Below, piece by piece: positions 63,782 to 64,000 of a DNA stretch of 64,000 nucleotides (its first letter is position 1; every line of letters starts with the position of its first letter). Below the pieces are notes generated by a model. The model worked only from the letters and a program-made list of their open reading frames with translations. It had not been told where the DNA came from and did not search any database. The position numbers and the translations under genes are program-made. Origin of the DNA: Mycobacterium sp. Root135 (GTDB lineage: Bacteria > Actinomycetota > Actinomycetes > Mycobacteriales > Mycobacteriaceae); assembly GCF_001426545.1 (NCBI RefSeq), contig NZ_LMEZ01000007.1, forward strand, positions 124,001 through 188,000. The letters are read 5' to 3'.

Positions 63782-64000
63782 GAGCCAGTAGGGCGGCATG
63801 GGCGGCCGGGAAATGGGCTTCGAACAACGCCCGTCGCCACTGCCACCAAACGTCAGCGGCAGCGTCAAGTGCCGGCGTCGACAAACCGTCGTCGAAGTCA
63901 CTCAGCAACAGTAGGAATTGCCACTTCTTCGATTTGTTGAGAAGCCCGAACTCATTCGGTGCGTCGACCGACGCGAGCAAGAAGTCGATTCCTCCCTCGC
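63774..64000 (-). CDS. Unrecognised protein, C-terminal part only (start outside window)
   Basis: The last 75 or so residues of a leftward gene that enters from the right edge; the frame is open to base 64000. It contains GIDFLLASVDAPNEFG, KWQFLLLLSDFDDG and VWWQWRRALFEAHFPAAHAALLAHE, with four Trp. I do not recognise a family. The start lies beyond the window, so a TTG at 63980 should not be taken as the start. It is upstream partner of the 63392-63781 gene. Confidence 0.65.
   Translation of the reverse strand, partial: EGGIDFLLASVDAPNEFGLLNKSKKWQFLLLLSDFDDGLSTPALDAAADVWWQWRRALFEAHFPAAHAALLAHE

Overview
The window is high-GC actinobacterial DNA and almost certainly chromosome of a Mycobacterium/Mycolicibacterium-type organism. 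The gene order is nearly that of the M. tuberculosis Rv3193c-Rv3242c segment (recalled from memory, not searched): UPF0182, PDZ/Lon-like protease, zincin, whiB7, uvrD2, mycoredoxin, nudC, K+ channel, adnB/adnA, moeZ, rhlE, parA-like, gpm2, entC, whiB1, pdtaS, rshA/sigH, aroA, rsgA, desA3, ppk2, secA1, hpf, comF. GTG and TTG starts and 1-4 nt gene overlaps are frequent.

Layout. 1-2063: 5' part of an AfsR-type BTAD/AAA regulator that runs off the left edge. 2081-8544: UPF0182, secreted Lon-like PDZ protease, zincin and an orphan TOMM-type E1-like protein. 8523-10844: a zinc-starvation module with two Zur-like boxes. A CobW-like protein is read rightward; an alternative bL28, a thiol-rich ferredoxin-like protein whose N-terminus looks like ribosomal protein bL33, and an unrecognised protein are read leftward. 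10899-12981: ABC1 kinase, then whiB7 with a long leader (upstream ORF, large hairpin, AT-rich promoter). 12982-25474: DNA repair and redox block (UvrD2, mycoredoxin-1, NudC, AdnAB, ATL protein). 25484-39328: MoeZ, TetR, rhlE, ParA-like, EntC and lipid kinase. 39586-42853: whiB1, pdtaS, a biotinyl protein, the tiny ribosomal protein bL37 and the rshA/sigH redox-stress pair. 43067-50856: YbaK, SDR, methyltransferases, SRAP, aroA, rsgA and two tandem aldo-keto reductases. 50923-53364: desA3 and its reductase, each preceded by the same palindromic operator.

53961-55657 holds the one clear mobile element: an IS110-family insertion (transposase 54311-55525) between ppk2 and the DUF6912 gene. Both non-coding flanks can form strong RNA structures, so the element is a candidate for a bridge-RNA-guided recombinase; its exact ends could not be fixed. 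The rest is ppk2, a WS/DGAT-like acyltransferase, an Rv3235-family protein, secA1, hpf and comF. The window ends in two overlapping unrecognised genes, the last cut by the right edge. Two REP-like palindromes (27635-27698 and 63268-63328) lie in intergenic DNA.

Many genes belong to stress and adaptation circuits: antibiotic-ribosome stress (whiB7), oxidative stress (sigH/rshA, mycoredoxin), zinc limitation (Zur boxes), cAMP-linked control (CRP-like box at whiB1), ribosome hibernation (hpf) and double-strand-break resection (adnAB). No tRNA, rRNA or CRISPR array was seen.
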